Assembly (NCBI RefSeq): GCF_033978785.1
Contig: NC_084757.1
Coordinates: forward strand, 15,717,400-15,781,399
Direction: 5' to 3'
DNA: 64,000 nucleotides
Origin: Entelurus aequoreus
Taxonomy: Eukaryota; Chordata; Actinopteri; Syngnathiformes; Syngnathidae
Part shown: piece by piece, positions 1-34,599 of the stretch
Layout: the number at the start of each line of letters is the position of its first letter
Position numbering within the stretch: the stretch's first letter is position 1
The notes under the pieces: generated by a model
What the model was told of the DNA's origin: nothing
Databases searched by the model: none
What the model saw: only the letters and a program-made list of their open reading frames with translations
Made by a program: the position numbers and the translations under genes

Positions 1-648
1 GGGATGTCCGATAATGGCTTTTTGCCGATATGCCGATATTGTCCAACTCTTTAATTACCGATACCGATATCAACCGATACCGATATCAACCGATATATAC
101 AGTCGTGGAATTAACACATTATTATGCCTAATTTGGACAACCAGATATGGTGAAGATAAGGTACTTTTTAAAAAAATGAATCAGATAAAATAAGATAAAT
201 AAATTAAAAACATTTTCTTGAATAAAAAAGAAAGTAAAACAATATAAAAACAGTTACATAGAAACTAGTAATTAATGAAAATTTGTAAAATTAACTGTTA
301 AAGGTTAGTACTATTAGTGGACCAGCAGCACGCACAATCATGTGTGCTTACGGACTGTATCCCTTGCAGACTGTATTGATATATATTGATATATAATGTA
401 GGAACCAGAATATTAATAACAGAAAGAAACAACCCTTTTGTGTGAATGAGAGTAAATGGGGGAGGGAGGTTTTTTGGGTTGGTGCACTAATTGTAAGTGT
501 ATCTTGTGTTTTTTATGTGGATTTAATAAAATAAAAACAAAAACCGATACTGATAATAAAAAAAACGATACCGATAACTTCCGATATTACATTTTAACGT
601 ATTTATCGGCCGATAATATCGGCAGACCGATATTATCGGACATCTCTA
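1..648 (+). mobile_element. hAT-type MITE (GATGTCCGATAAT termini), left end cut by the window
   Basis: Starts GGGATGTCCGATAATGGC and ends CCGATATTATCGGACATCTCTA, inverted termini of the family also seen complete at 24663-25306 and 49836-50472, where 8-bp target duplications are visible. The interior is AT-rich with GATACCGATAT repeats and has no transposase. Confidence 0.85.
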
Positions 649-1325
649 ATAATAATAGTTAGCATGTGTCACATACCAAGTTATATGACTCTAAGGTGTA
701 TGGCTGGGGAATTACAGACAAAAAGAGTACAAATAGCTAAAAAAAAGTTAGCACTTTAAGGTTAGCATGCTAATTTTAGCATGCTAGCAAGCTAACGCGA
801 CCATGATAATAGTTAGCATGTGTCACATACCATGTTATATGACTGTAAGAGAAACATGCAGAAAAAGAATAATAATAATAAAGGTTGAAGTATGAGCAAA
901 TACTGGGAGTGTGAGAGGCTTACATATCAGCGCTAGTGCCCCTCTGTCCACTTTTAAATAGGCTCTCCACCCTCCAAGCCGTCTCACAGACACAATATTG
1001 ACTTTGGAGTGGGGAAAGTGCAGCGCGAGGAGAACGGACGACGACGACACCAAAGGGGGGGGGGGGGGGGGGTCCGCTGAGGGATTAGGAGACATTTTTC
1101 ATCCCTGGCACAAAAAAAGGGAATAAAACAAAGAATGAATCATATCTGTCAGTAAGGGGCCGTGGCTGTTGGCCAACCTTGTCGCCTCCCAAGAACAGGA
1201 TGTGTCTATTATGACTGAGCAACAATTTACTATAAGTATGTGTACTTTTCCAGTAAAGGCCGCTTAACGCTGCTTGTTGTTGTTTAAAAGCCGCTGTAAA
1301 ACAGCGAGGAGGAACTACAAAACCA
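649..1325. other. Intronic sequence with short direct repeats, no gene
   Basis: A segment of about 40 bp (TAGCATGTGTCACATACC...) occurs at about 660 and again at about 813. A pure G run lies at about 1056-1072. The short open frames here show no family I recognise. Confidence 0.5.
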
Positions 1326-2040
1326 GTGAAGTTGGCACGTTGTGTAAATGGTAAATAAAAACAAAGTACAATTACTTGCAAATCCTTTTCAACTTATATT
1401 CAATTGAATAGACTGCAAAGACAAGGTACTTAGCGTTCGAACCGGTAAACTTTGTTATTTTTTGCAAATATTAGCTCATTTGGCATTTGATGCCTGCAAC
1501 ATGATTCAAAAAAGCTGGCACAGGTGGCAAAAAAGACTGAGAGAGTTGAGGAATGCTCATCAAACACTTATTTGGAACATCCCACAGGTGAACAGGCTAA
1601 TTGGGAATAGGTGGGTGCCATGATTGGGTATAAAAGAAATGCTCAGTCATTCACAAACAAGGATGGGGCGAGGGTCAACACTTTGTGAACAAATGCGTGA
1701 GCAAATTGTCCAAGAACAACATTTCTCAACCAGCTATTGCAAGGAATTTAGGGATTTCACCATCTACGGTCCGTAATATCATCAAAAGGTTCATAGAATT
1801 TGGAGAAATCTCTGCATGTCAGCGATGATATTACGGACCTTCGATCCCTCAAGCGGTACTGCATCAAAAAACGACATCAGTGTGTAAAGGATATCACCAC
1901 ATGGGCTCAGGAACACTGCAGAAAACCACTGTCAGTAACTACAGTTGGTCGCTACATCTGTAAGTGCAAGTTAAAACTCTACCATGCAAAGCGAAAGCCA
2001 TTTATCAACAACACCCAGAAACGCAGAGGTTTCCTGTAGG
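1326..2040 (+). mobile_element. Degraded Tc1/mariner-like element, N-terminal transposase relic
   Basis: In about 1840-2030 the + strand encodes CVKDITTWAQEHC, then LSVTTVGRYIC and KLKLYHAKRKPF. This is the helix-turn-helix part of a Tc1-like transposase (the LS-NT--R-I--C-LKLYHAKKKP pattern). The upstream part has two further degraded frames. The catalytic DDE half is missing: the copy stops where the next repeat begins. Confidence 0.75.
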
Positions 2041-2041
2041 T

Positions 2042-2919
2042 TAGGGGTGTCAAACGTACGGCCCGAGGGCCGGGTCAGGCCCGCGAACAGGTTTTATCCG
2101 GCACGCGGGATGAGTTTGCTAAGTATAAAAATGTACCTGAAATTTTGAATTAAATAAACTGCTGTTCTAAATGTGTCCACTAGATGTCGCAATAGCAATT
2201 ATTTGTATCTTTGTAGATGATGCTACATATGTAAAAAAAAAAAAAAACACATGATGTTAGTACATCAGTTGAGGACAATGATCAAACTACATAAATAACA
2301 TCCTGTAATTTGATTTTTATATTTTTTTTGGTAACACTTTAGTATGGGGAACATACTCTAAGTAACAAAGACTTAATTAAAAGTTATTTGGACACTAGGG
2401 GAACATATTGTAGGTAACAAAGACTTAATTTAGAGTTATTTGGTTAGGGTTAGGGTTGTTGTATAATAAGGCCATGCAGAATAAGGCATTAATAAGTACT
2501 TAATAATGACTAATTAAAAGCCAATATGTTACTAATTTGCATGTTAATAAGCAACTAATTAATGGTGAATATGTTCCCCATACTAAAGTGTTACCATTTG
2601 TTTTTATCTTGATGGATTGAAAATGAACACCGATGAGTTGACTGATGAACATTATCACATCATTTATTCAGAAAGTATAAATAACGACAAATAAAGATGG
2701 AATACTATTAACCGCAACTTGTAAGTGCAAAAGTGTAAAAAAAAACACAACAACATTATGATTTTTACATTTTCAGAATGTGCTTGTTCTATTTTGAAAC
2801 AAAGAAAACAATCTGAAGTTGTCTTTATTTTTAAGTTATCGTGCCGTGATTTTACCAGTCCGGCCCATTTTGGAGTAGATTTTTCTCCATGTGGCCCCCG
2901 ATCTAGTTTGACACCCCTG
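2042..2919. mobile_element. hAT-type MITE with CAGGGGTGTCAAA-like termini
   Basis: The left end is TAGGGGTGTCAAAC and the right end GTTTGACACCCCTG, an inverted pair. GC-rich 'ggcccg' terminal segments flank an AT-rich core. A second MITE is nested at 2330-2595. No intact target duplication is visible. Confidence 0.75.
2330..2595. mobile_element. Nested MITE with GGTAACACTTTAGTATGGGG termini
   Basis: GGTAACACTTTAGTATGGGG at the left is matched by CCCCATACTAAAGTGTTACC at the right, a perfect 20-bp inverted repeat. It contains telomere-like TTAGGGTTAGGG at about 2443-2456. Confidence 0.9.
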
Positions 2920-3035
2920 CCATAAAATGAATGTAAATCGGAACAAACTAACTAACTTCGAAGCACATAAATCCGTACAAATCCAACGTTATTGTCTTTT
3001 ACTGAAGACGGTTTACTGTTTTAAGGCTGGCAAGT

Positions 3036-3385
3036 CTTTGATTGATTGATTGAGACTTTTATTAGTAGGTTGCACAGTGAAGTACATATTCCGTACAATT
3101 GACCACTAAATGGTAACACCCTAATAAGTTTTTCAACTTGTTTAAGTCGGGGTCCACTTAAATTGATTCATGATACAGATATATACTATCATATATACTA
3201 TCAGTCAATGGATTGCACGTCAAATCCATAATTGAAATTGGATAAAATTGCTATGGTACTAAAAGGGGGTAGGATTAAATAAGCTCTGCTTCTTCCTACT
3301 CCTTTTCGGACGTGCTGTAATGAAACAACTGGAATCGTGTGATGCATTACATTGTGTCGTCTGCATGTTCCAAATAAACTCAAAC
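3036..3385 (+). mobile_element. Dispersed retroelement 3' fragment (LINE/SINE-like)
   Basis: Starts with a TTGATTGATTGA run, then GACTTTTATTAGTAGGTTG. It holds the GCTTCTTCCTACTCCTTTTCGGA segment and ends CAAATAAACTCAAACTGAACTG, which I recall as a common fish retroelement tail. Class assignment is from memory. Confidence 0.5.
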
Positions 3386-3756
3386 TGAACTGAAATTTTG
3401 TAACATTTCTCCCCAATCAAGGGTCGGAAACACTTTGCCTCTTCTGAGTTTCACAACAAGGCTGGCGTGTAAGAGCGGCGCAAACGTGAAGTTGAGCTGG
3501 TTCCCAGGCACATTTCCTACAGATGTATGTGACTAATCACACAAACACGGAGCTCCACAATCAGCCAAGCGTCTTTTTTGCTTCTTGGCTCCTTAGACTT
3601 TGTTTGAGTAACCTGAGGGAGTCCATGCAGCTGCTCTCCTTTTTGTCCAGCATTATTATTCTCTCACTTCCTCTCCTGTTTCACTTGGCTTCTTTTTTCT
3701 CTCTCCTCGCTGTGCAGCTGGACTTAGCCTTGTTCTTCTTCTTCTTCTCTCCTTAG

Positions 3757-26635
<22,879 letters not shown>

Positions 26636-26756
26636 CCACGCCCCCTTGTGGGAGGAGCTTAGAACAGCCCTCTACTCGGACGGACCTTGTTTGAGAGAAA
26701 GGACAAATTGTGACTTGGACACAAGCACCTGTGAGGAGACAGCAGTTCCAAGTCAG

Positions 26757-26840
26757 GACTTTGAGGTCCATCAAGGACTTGCCAGACTTTGAGGTCCATC
26801 AAGGACTTGCCAGACTTTGAGGTCCATCAAGGACTTGGCG
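26757..26840 (+). repeat. Three tandem 28-bp repeats in the lnx1 3' UTR
   Basis: Units start at 26757, 26785 and 26813, each beginning GACTTTGAGGTCCATCAAGG. The first two are identical and the third differs at its last few bases. Confidence 0.93.
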
Positions 26841-27189
26841 GACTCCTCTTCTCTGTTCGTGGCTGCAGGCTGCTGGTCCCGACTCCAGTCCACGGACCAC
26901 CGCTCACGTTGCCAAGTCCTCGTCTCTGTCCTTTTTGACTCTTTTGTTAGTTGACTCTCAAGAGAACATCATCCGTGTGTTCATCAGTTGTTTCAAAAGG
27001 AAGATATTTAATAATTATTAGGTGACTTTGTGGAGGCCTTAACTCATTTTCTTACTTTTAAGAGGAAAAAAAACCAAAAAAAAATCACTGACTTGTATCC
27101 GTCGATGGTCTTGGAGGCCATCCGCTGTGGTTCTTTGTGTCCGCTTCGGCCCGTGTCGTTTATCTGATGGTACACTTGGTTCAATGGTC

Positions 27190-27195
27190 AATAAA
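27190..27195 (+). promoter_or_regulatory. Polyadenylation signal of lnx1
   Basis: Canonical AATAAA in CAATAAAGTCATTTG, 555 nt after the stop codon and followed by an A-rich stretch. It is the only canonical hexamer between the stop and the first downstream transposon. Confidence 0.8.
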
Positions 27196-27294
27196 GTCAT
27201 TTGAAAAAAATGAAATATGTCACACTTTTGGCTTTTTTCGTTTTTTTGTTTGACATGTTTATTTTTTTTAATATTTGTGTTGTGTTGTGTATAG

Positions 27295-27561
27295 CAGTGG
27301 TCCCCAACCTTTTTGTAGCTGGGGACCGGTCAACGCTTGAAAATTTGTCCCACGGACCGGGGGTGGGGTTTTCATAAAGAAATACAATCATGTGTGCTTA
27401 CGGACTGTATCCCTGCAGACTGCATTGATCTATATTGACATACACATACACAATATGTATATATTGTGTTTTTGATGTTGATTTAATTTTAAAAAATTAA
27501 AAATAAATTATTTCTTGCGCAGCCTGGTACGGGGCCGCGGTCCGGTGGTTGGGGACCACTG
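27295..27561. mobile_element. 267-bp hAT-type MITE (CAGTGGTCCCCAACC)
   Basis: CAGTGGTCCCCAACC at the left and GGTTGGGGACCACTG at the right are perfect inverted repeats with an 8-bp duplication GTGTATAG (27287-27294, 27562-27569). The interior shares a ~50-bp segment with the GATGTCCGATAAT MITE family. Confidence 0.96.
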
Positions 27562-27774
27562 GTGTATAGCATGTGTTGTTTTCTAACCCTTAACGACACC
27601 CTATTTATAGTTTTGCTGCAGATTGGGTCTATTTCTGTCCTTCAGGTACTTTGTCAACATGTATTTATTTTATATTAATTTTCACATACTTTTTTTTTTA
27701 TTTTTGATAATTTTTTGAAGGCATTTCATTTTTATTACATTTTTTTTTTATATGCAATTGCACTTTTTCTGTTA

Positions 27775-27893
<119 letters not shown>

Positions 27894-28084
27894 ACGATCA
27901 AAATTACATAGACTTGTAAAGAACATAATGTCATGGCTGTCTTGAGTTTCCAATAATTTCTACAACTCTTAATTTTTTGTGATAGAGTGATTGGAGCACA
28001 TACTTGTTGGTCACCAAAAACACTCATGAAGTTTGGTTCTTTTATGAATTTATTATGGGTCTACTGAAAATGTAACCAAATCTG

Positions 28085-28585
28085 CTGGGTCACAGAACTT
28101 TCCTCCAGAAGGTCTTATCTTTGTCCATGTGATCTCAGATGAAACAAAAATTGAGCTGTTTGGCCACAATACCCAGCAATATGTTTGGAGGAACAGGAAC
28201 ACAATGCCTACCGTCATGCATGGTGGTGGTAGGATTATGCTCCCGGCCTGTTTTGCCGCCAATGAAACTGGTGCTTTACAGAGACTAAATGGGACAATGA
28301 AGAAGTAGGAGTACCTCCAAATTCCTCAAGACAACCTAAAATCATCAGCCCGGAGGTTGGGTCTTGGGCGCAGTTGGGTGTTCCAACAGGACAATGACCC
28401 CAAACACACCTCAAAAGTGGTAAAGGAATGGCTAAATCAGGCTAGAATTAAGGTTTTAGAATGGCCTTCCCAAAGTCCTGACTTAAACGTGTGGACAATG
28501 CTGAAGAAACAAGTCAATGTCAGAAAACCAACACATTTAGCTGAACTGCACCAATTTTGTCAAGAGGAGTGGAGAGGATGGCTAC
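28085..28585 (+). pseudogene. Tc1-like transposase relic, C-terminal half
   Basis: The translation contains DETKIELFG (first catalytic Asp region), TVMHGGG, FAANETGALQ, then QQDNDPKHTSKVVKEWL (second Asp) and EWPSQSPDLN, the DD34E signature of Tc1 transposases. A TAG breaks the frame at about 28306. The last catalytic glutamate region is altered (DLNVWTML instead of the usual DLNPIE-LW), and the end is replaced by another repeat. Confidence 0.88.
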
Positions 28586-28589
28586 CAAA

Positions 28590-28970
28590 TGCCATTTTTG
28601 TTATGTTATTTTGGTCACCATGGGGATTAATTGGGTTCACCTGCCTCTGGTTAGTGGTCCCACGCTCAGCTGCTGTCAACCACTAATCAGAGAGCTATTT
28701 ATCCACCTTGCTCGCCACGCTCAGTCTGGGGTCATTGTTTGCTGCATGCAACCAACAACGTAAGTTTTGCTTGTCTCCTAGCCAATGCTAAGTGGTAGCT
28801 TAGTTTCGAGAGCGATCAGCACGTTATTCCTTTTGCTTGTTTTCTGTTTTTAGTACTTCGTGTTATTTTTTTGAAAAAATCATGTTCTTACCTGCACGCT
28901 TTGTCCAGAGTGGTCCGTCTGCATCCCGGGAGAACGAACCCCGCAGTAAGCTGAGAAAACCCCATCGTGA
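28590..28970 (+). mobile_element. Dispersed repeat inserted in the Tc1 element
   Basis: TTTTGTTATGTTATT, ATGGGGATTAATTGGGTTCA, ACCTGCACG, GTCCGTCTGCATCCCGGG and GAACGAACCCCGCAG are shared with the outer parts of the repeat at 55916-57350. It ends ATCGTGACA. Confidence 0.75.
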
Positions 28971-29040
28971 CACCAAAAGCGCCTTATTGCGGTGAAACTT
29001 GCCAAGGGACATGTAAGCAAATATTAACATTGCTGTATGT

Positions 29041-30003
29041 CAGGGGTCTCCAAACTTTTTCCACTGAGGGCCGTACACGGAAAAATTTAAGCATGCGGGG
29101 GCCATTTTGATATTTTTCATTTTCAAACCTTAACAAAATATATGGATTTTTTTGTTTTGAACATTAAGGGCTCCCGGGGACCATAAAGGGTCTCAGTCAT
29201 TAAAATGTGAAAAATAAGTCAAATTATTATTTTTTATTTAACGCTTACAGTAAATATCTATATCAACTTCAAGTTGATATAAATAAAAAAATAAAAAAAG
29301 GTTGTATGCCTTTTCTGTCAAAGACAACTTTGTTTTTTATAGTAAAACTGAAATATGCAGTATTTAGTATTAGAGCCCTAAAAGATCAATAATGCAGGAC
29401 ACCATTGATTTTAATTATTTAATATTTTTGAGTAATCACAGTGAAATGTTAAATAAAATCCTACTAAATATATTTGGGATCCAAAAGGTCCCCCACTCAT
29501 AAAGTGATACATTTTTATTAGTTTTTTTTAAAACTTTTAACACTTAAATTACGAGATCAACTTCAGATATATCTGTCCATTTTACGTTTGAACTATTATT
29601 TTGTTTGTTTTATGCTCTTTTGTCAAATAAAACTTTGATGTTTTTTTATGGCAACCACACAATATATGCAATATTTTTCCACATAAAACATTTTAAAGTG
29701 ATACTTTTTAAGTAATAATTCCTTATAACATAGATTTTTAGTCTTTTTTTTTTTTTTTTTAGCAATGGCAAAAAAAAGAAAAATAAACGAAGACAAAAGA
29801 AAAAAAACAGCCTGCATGGCAGCTTTGTGTCAACATTGCAACTTTTTCTCGTTAGATTTCACCTCATTCCACTTTTTTTAAATGTTTTTTTTTTATTTTT
29901 GCAATATTATCAATTTTGCAATTTTTGCAGAATGTGTGGCGGGCCGGTACACAATTAGCTGCGGGCCGCAAATGGCCCCCGGGCCGCCCTTTGGACACCC
30001 CTG
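29041..30003 (-). mobile_element. 963-bp hAT-type element with perfect 8-bp duplication
   Basis: Starts CAGGGGTCTCCAAAC and ends TTTGGACACCCCTG, flanked by CTGTATGT (29033-29040, 30004-30011). It lies within the right half of the Tc1 element. It has exactly the length of the copy at 47459-48421, in the opposite orientation. Confidence 0.95.
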
Positions 30004-30225
30004 CTGTATGTATACTTTTGACCCAGCAGATTTGGTCACATTTTCAGTAGACTCATAATAAATTCATAAAAGAACCAAACTTCATGAAGGTTTTTTGTGA
30101 CCAACAAGTATGTGCTCCAATCACTCTATCACAAAAAAATAAGAGTTGTAAAAATGATTGTAAACTCAAGACAGCCATGACATTATGTTCTTTACAAGTA
30201 TATGTAAACTTTTTGATCGTGACTG

Positions 30226-31118
30226 TATATGTATGTATTTTTTTTTTATTGTTTAAAATTTTTAATTATTATTGGTATTATTATTGTGTTTGTTTTACAT
30301 GCATATGAAAGTCAAGGGGTAAAAAGAGCAAAAGGTATCATGCAATATATTTTAAATAGTTGACTTTTTCCATACTGTTCCAACACCATATTAATTATGC
30401 TGTATTTTTCTCCCATTATTTCTAGAAATAACAAGCTGACCCTTGACAGTTATGGCTTCCTGTCCAAGATGTTTCTGTAGGAACTGTAAGTTTTTCTTTA
30501 CAATTTATATCATTTCCACATGAGCATTTTCAATGCATTTTTAGTAAATGATGCTTCCCGAGTGCCGACTAGAATGAATAAAGAGGAAACGGGAGCACAC
30601 CATACATCCATCAGTGTTATGCATGCTTTCCATGTGCTCCCAGTTTTTCTTTATTCTTTGTCTGGTTCACCAGAGATAAGACCCAAGTCCATGTGACCAT
30701 CCCTTAAACCATGCCAACCCTGTCCGAGGGCTAACGTTGTTGTGCGCCTGTCATCACACACAGGAAGCAGTGAGCAGTGAGCACCTGTAAAAACAACTCA
30801 TCAACGCTCCACTGTTCTCTCTGTGCAGCACACTACTAACAAGGCAGCACTTTCTCATGCATCTTGATTATTATGATTAAGAAGCAGAATCTGTCCAAAG
30901 TGACAAATTACAACAACAAAAAAAGTGCAAAAGTGACTTTTTTTTAAGGATGTTCAAACAATAACATGGTGTGATGCTCCATATTACTTAGGTAACTTTT
31001 TGGATAAATGCAACCTACTTTTTTACTTTTACTTGAGTATTTATGTGAAGAAGAAGAAATACTACTTTTACTTTGTTTTATTCCGGTCGCTACATTTTCA
31101 TATATATATATGTATTTA

Positions 31119-31149
<31 letters not shown>
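30226..31149. other. Stretch without recognised gene or repeat
   Basis: AT-rich at both ends and plain in the middle (about 30470-30880). No long frame and no family recognised. Confidence 0.4.
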
Positions 31150-31690
31150 TACAGTGCAGGCCAAAAGTTTGGACACACCTTCTCATTTAATGTGTTTCCT
31201 TTATTTTCATGACTATTTACATTGTAGATTGTCACTGAAGGCATCACAACTATGAATGAACACACGTGGAGTTATGTACTTAACAAAAAAAAAAAGGTGA
31301 AATAACTGAAAACATGTTTTATATTCGAGTTTCTTCAAAATAGCCACCCTTTGCTCTGATTACTGTTTCGCACACTCTTGGCATTCTCTTGATGAGCTTC
31401 AAGCGGTAGTCACCTGAAATGGTTTTCCAACAGTCTTGAATGAGTTAGCTCATGGAGAGAATGCCAAGAGTGTGCAAAGCAGTAATCAGAGCAAAGGGTG
31501 GCTATTTTGAAGAAACTCGAATATAAAACCTGTTTTCAGTTGTTTCACCTTTTTTTGTTAAGTACATAACTCCACATGTGTTCATTTATAGTTTTGATGC
31601 CTTTAGTGACAATCTACAATGTAAATAGTCATGAAAATAAAGAAAAGTCATTGAATGAGAAGGTGTGTCCACACTTTTGGCCTGTACTGT
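31150..31690. mobile_element. Tc1-type palindromic MITE (ACAGTGCAGGCCAAAAGTTT)
   Basis: The left half (ACAGTGCAGGCCAAAAG to AGCCACCCTTTGCTCTGATT) returns inverted on the right (AATCAGAGCAAAGGGTGGCT to CACTTTTGGCCTGTACTGT), making a ~540-bp near-palindrome. Further copies lie at 32225-32500 and 60430-61494. Confidence 0.93.
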
Positions 31691-31699
31691 TTATAAAAT

Positions 31700-32220
31700 G
31701 TAATAACAGACACGTTCATACCAATATGTAATATGTACAATATTTACCGTATTTTGATCATTATTAGGACATCTGTTTCCATAGCAGCGTACTTTCGACT
31801 TCTGGCAACAATTTAGTGTGTTCCTACTTCTGAATACAAAGGCGTGTGTGTTGTAATAGTGGCAGACTTGGTAACTGACAACAAAGACTACTATTTTTGG
31901 ACAAATGAGGATTCACAACCTTATCTTTTTGAAGCTGAATATACGGAGGATGAACTACTACTTCTAGAAGCCAGCACGGAGGAAGGGTGAGACGTTGGAG
32001 CAGACGGAAGCCAAGAGAGTGAGGTCGGCGTGACTCGAAGTTGCAAAATGTGGAACTTGCTATTTTGACATAAATGGAGTGCTTACCCTAATAAACCGAA
32101 AAAAGTCCACGGCCAGCTGGACCAAACTCACAACTGTCCATCGAGTGAGTACACTTTAACGTTATTCATGATACAGACAGCACACACGCTGTCGAGCAAG
32201 CTGTGTACAAACAAATCATG
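31700..32220 (+). other. Sequence with a coding-like PYLFEAEYTEDEL motif
   Basis: At about 31916-31972 the + strand encodes QPYLFEAEYTEDELLLLEA. The motif resembles the start of TE-associated fish proteins with a P2X7-intracellular-like domain (from memory). The frame ends soon after, so at most a fragment. Confidence 0.35.
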
Positions 32221-32224
32221 AAAA

Positions 32225-32500
32225 AGTTTGGACACACCTCCTCATTCAATTAGTTTTCTTTATTTTCATGACTATTTACATTGTAGATTGTCACTGAAGG
32301 CATCAAAACTATGAATGAACACATGTGGAGTTATGTACTTCACAAAAAAAAAGGTGAAATAACTGAAAACATGTTTTGTATTCGAGTTTCTTCAAAATAG
32401 CCACCCTTTGCTCTGATTACTTTTTCGCACTCTCTTGGCATTCTCTCGATGAGCTTCAAGAGGTAGTCACCTGAAATGGTTTTCACTTCACAGGCGTGCT
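32225..32500. mobile_element. Half copy of the palindromic Tc1-type MITE
   Basis: AAAGTTTGGACACACCTCCTC to GTCACCTGAAATGGTTTTC matches the left half of 31150-31690; the inverted half is absent. Confidence 0.88.
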
Positions 32501-32799
32501 TGATTTATGTAAAATACCCAATGGTGATACTTTTGTAAAGTTTATATGTTCAGCCTTACAAACTTAAATGAAGGAAGAAGTGTAAAAAAAATTTAAAAAA
32601 ATAAAGAAGGAAAATAATTTACAAGAAGGAACATCAATCCTCAGCAAAACTTCTGGAGCTTCTGTTTCTTCATGCTGTTAACTATCTGTCTGGCTGCACA
32701 CGCCGGAAACGAGTAGTGAGGGCAGAATTATTAATTTATTGACAGTGCAGTGTGAAAGCTGGTTTGTTTACTTTGTAATTAAGTAAACCTCCTAAGTCA

Positions 32800-33672
32800 C
32801 AGGTGTCAAACTCAAGGCCCGGGGGCCACATCTGGCCCGCAAACACCTGGAAATATTATGTCAATAAAGTACTTAATATTTCCTCACTAAATGTAATAGA
32901 TTTTTTTTAAATTTTGGCAGAAAAAATATACGTACTGCTTGAAATTGCTTACCTTTTAAACTTTAATAGTATCCAATATTGCAACAAATATTACAGTATA
33001 TTATCATACCTTCCAAACATGTTTTTGTTTAAATAAAAATAAATACAAATACTTAACTTTACAGCAAACTACACATAAAATTCATAAAAATTACAATACA
33101 TTTTATGTTGTTCTTTACAGCATGTTACTATAAACTGGAAAAAAACTACTACTGTTTTTTGCGTTAGAATTCTGTTGACCGAGCTGCCAGTTTTTGACTG
33201 TAAAATCTTACGGTTGTTGTTTTTAACCGTGTGTTACTGTAAATATTTGTTTTTACGGTAGAAAAACTGGCAGCTAAATTGCCAGAATAAAAAAAAAAAC
33301 GTGTACAGTTTTTCCATTAACAATATAATGTTGTAAATGTAATAGTAAAATTATGGTAACTAAGCTGCCAGCTTTTTTTTGTAAAAAAAAACAACCTCAA
33401 AAAACAGTGGTACTGTTTTTCCATTTAGCGTAAAATGTTGTAAAATATTTTTAAAAACGCTATATTTTACAGTAAAATTTCGTAAATGTATAGTTTTTAT
33501 TGTAAAATCGACTAAAATCAACTTAAAACTATTTACATAATTAATAATGAAATCTATACAAGTGGCCATAACTGCCATGTGGCCCTCAAAATCCACATTT
33601 TGATGTCCGGCCCCTCAGCCCTTGGGCTCTTCAAACTGCGGCCCCTCTTCATGGTGTAGTTGAATAGCCCTG
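32800..33672. mobile_element. hAT-type element (CAGGTGTCAAACTC... CCCTG)
   Basis: GC-rich ends (CAAGGCCCGGGGGCCAC at the left, TTCAAACTGCGGCCCCTC at the right) with an AT-rich core of TTTTACTGTAAA-like repeats. Terminal bases are degraded. Confidence 0.65.
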
Positions 33673-34437
33673 CTGAAAAAGGCGAGGAAAAGTTGAGGGT
33701 GGTCTAAATGTCAACTATTAAAAAAAAAAAAAAAGGTTGTCTCGACATGAAACTTTTCTCATGTTTACGTTTTCTGTCAGTGCTCCTTTTTTGTATTTTT
33801 TTTTGCCGAATGTGCATATTTCCTACCCTGGTCTCCGCATGCCCAAATAAGGTCGGAGAGACAGGAGGATGGTTTCTCCTGTTTATCAGCGTCGCATCCT
33901 CCCTCGCCGCCGTGTCACAACCTGCCGGCAAACTCCCACATCTCCGCTTTTGATTTAGCGTGTCAAAGGTCACGGCGGGAAGGCCTTGGATGGCTCGTCT
34001 GGATCCAACATGTCTTCTTCCTTTCTGTCCCATCATCTGTTTTCTTTTGCTCGTCCTCCTCTCTCCTAACTCGGCCTCTCATCCTACAAGGACTTTCTCT
34101 TCCTCTGAGGCATGAATCATTTCCACTTTTTTTTTCATCTTTCCCTGGACACATGTGTGAAACATCTCTGCTCCCTGCTGCTTCTGCTCAGCCTTTCCCT
34201 GCGGCGCTTTAGCAGCAGCGTTCCTGGCGTCCATATTTAGTGTGTGGCAGTGGAAACGCTTTCTTCTTCATTTCCAAGAATCGCCCCCTCAAAAAAAAGA
34301 TGAAACCGGGGCGATGACGTGAAAGATCTTCCTTCATTTTTGCAATCGGATGCTTCCTGGATGCCCTCAGGTGCGATCCAGCATCAAATTCATCTTCTTC
34401 TCGTCCTCCATGATGACATCAGTGGAGCATGTTAGAC
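33673..34437. other. Stretch without recognised gene or repeat
   Basis: Mostly moderate-GC unique-looking sequence with TC-rich patches. Frames on both strands are short and low-complexity. Confidence 0.4.
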
Positions 34438-34508
34438 ATCTTCCTTCCTTCCTTCCTTCCTTCCTTCCTTCCTTCCTTCCTTCCTTCCTTCCTTCCTTCC
34501 TTCCTTCC
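34438..34508. repeat. (TTCC)n microsatellite
   Basis: About 17 uninterrupted CTTC units at the left edge of the complex minisatellite. Confidence 0.97.
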
Positions 34509-34599
34509 GACACATACTTGTCCACTCCATCACTTCGTCAGCAATGTGGCCTACTTTCCAAGACAGCTATGCTTCACATGCTGGAAATCACCTTTATTC

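Larger units (their letters stand above)
26636..27210 (+). other. lnx1: lnx1 3' UTR
   Basis: Non-repetitive sequence follows the TAG stop and leads to a canonical AATAAA at 27190-27195, with cleavage expected 10-25 nt later. It contains a 28-bp unit repeated three times (26757-26840). The first interspersed repeat starts only at 27287, so the UTR is free of transposons. Confidence 0.8.

Noticed and set aside
3523..3756. Frame leading into the first exon as an upstream coding exon
   Set aside because: Phe/Leu-rich reading of intron and its pyrimidine tract, ending in a stop at the acceptor.
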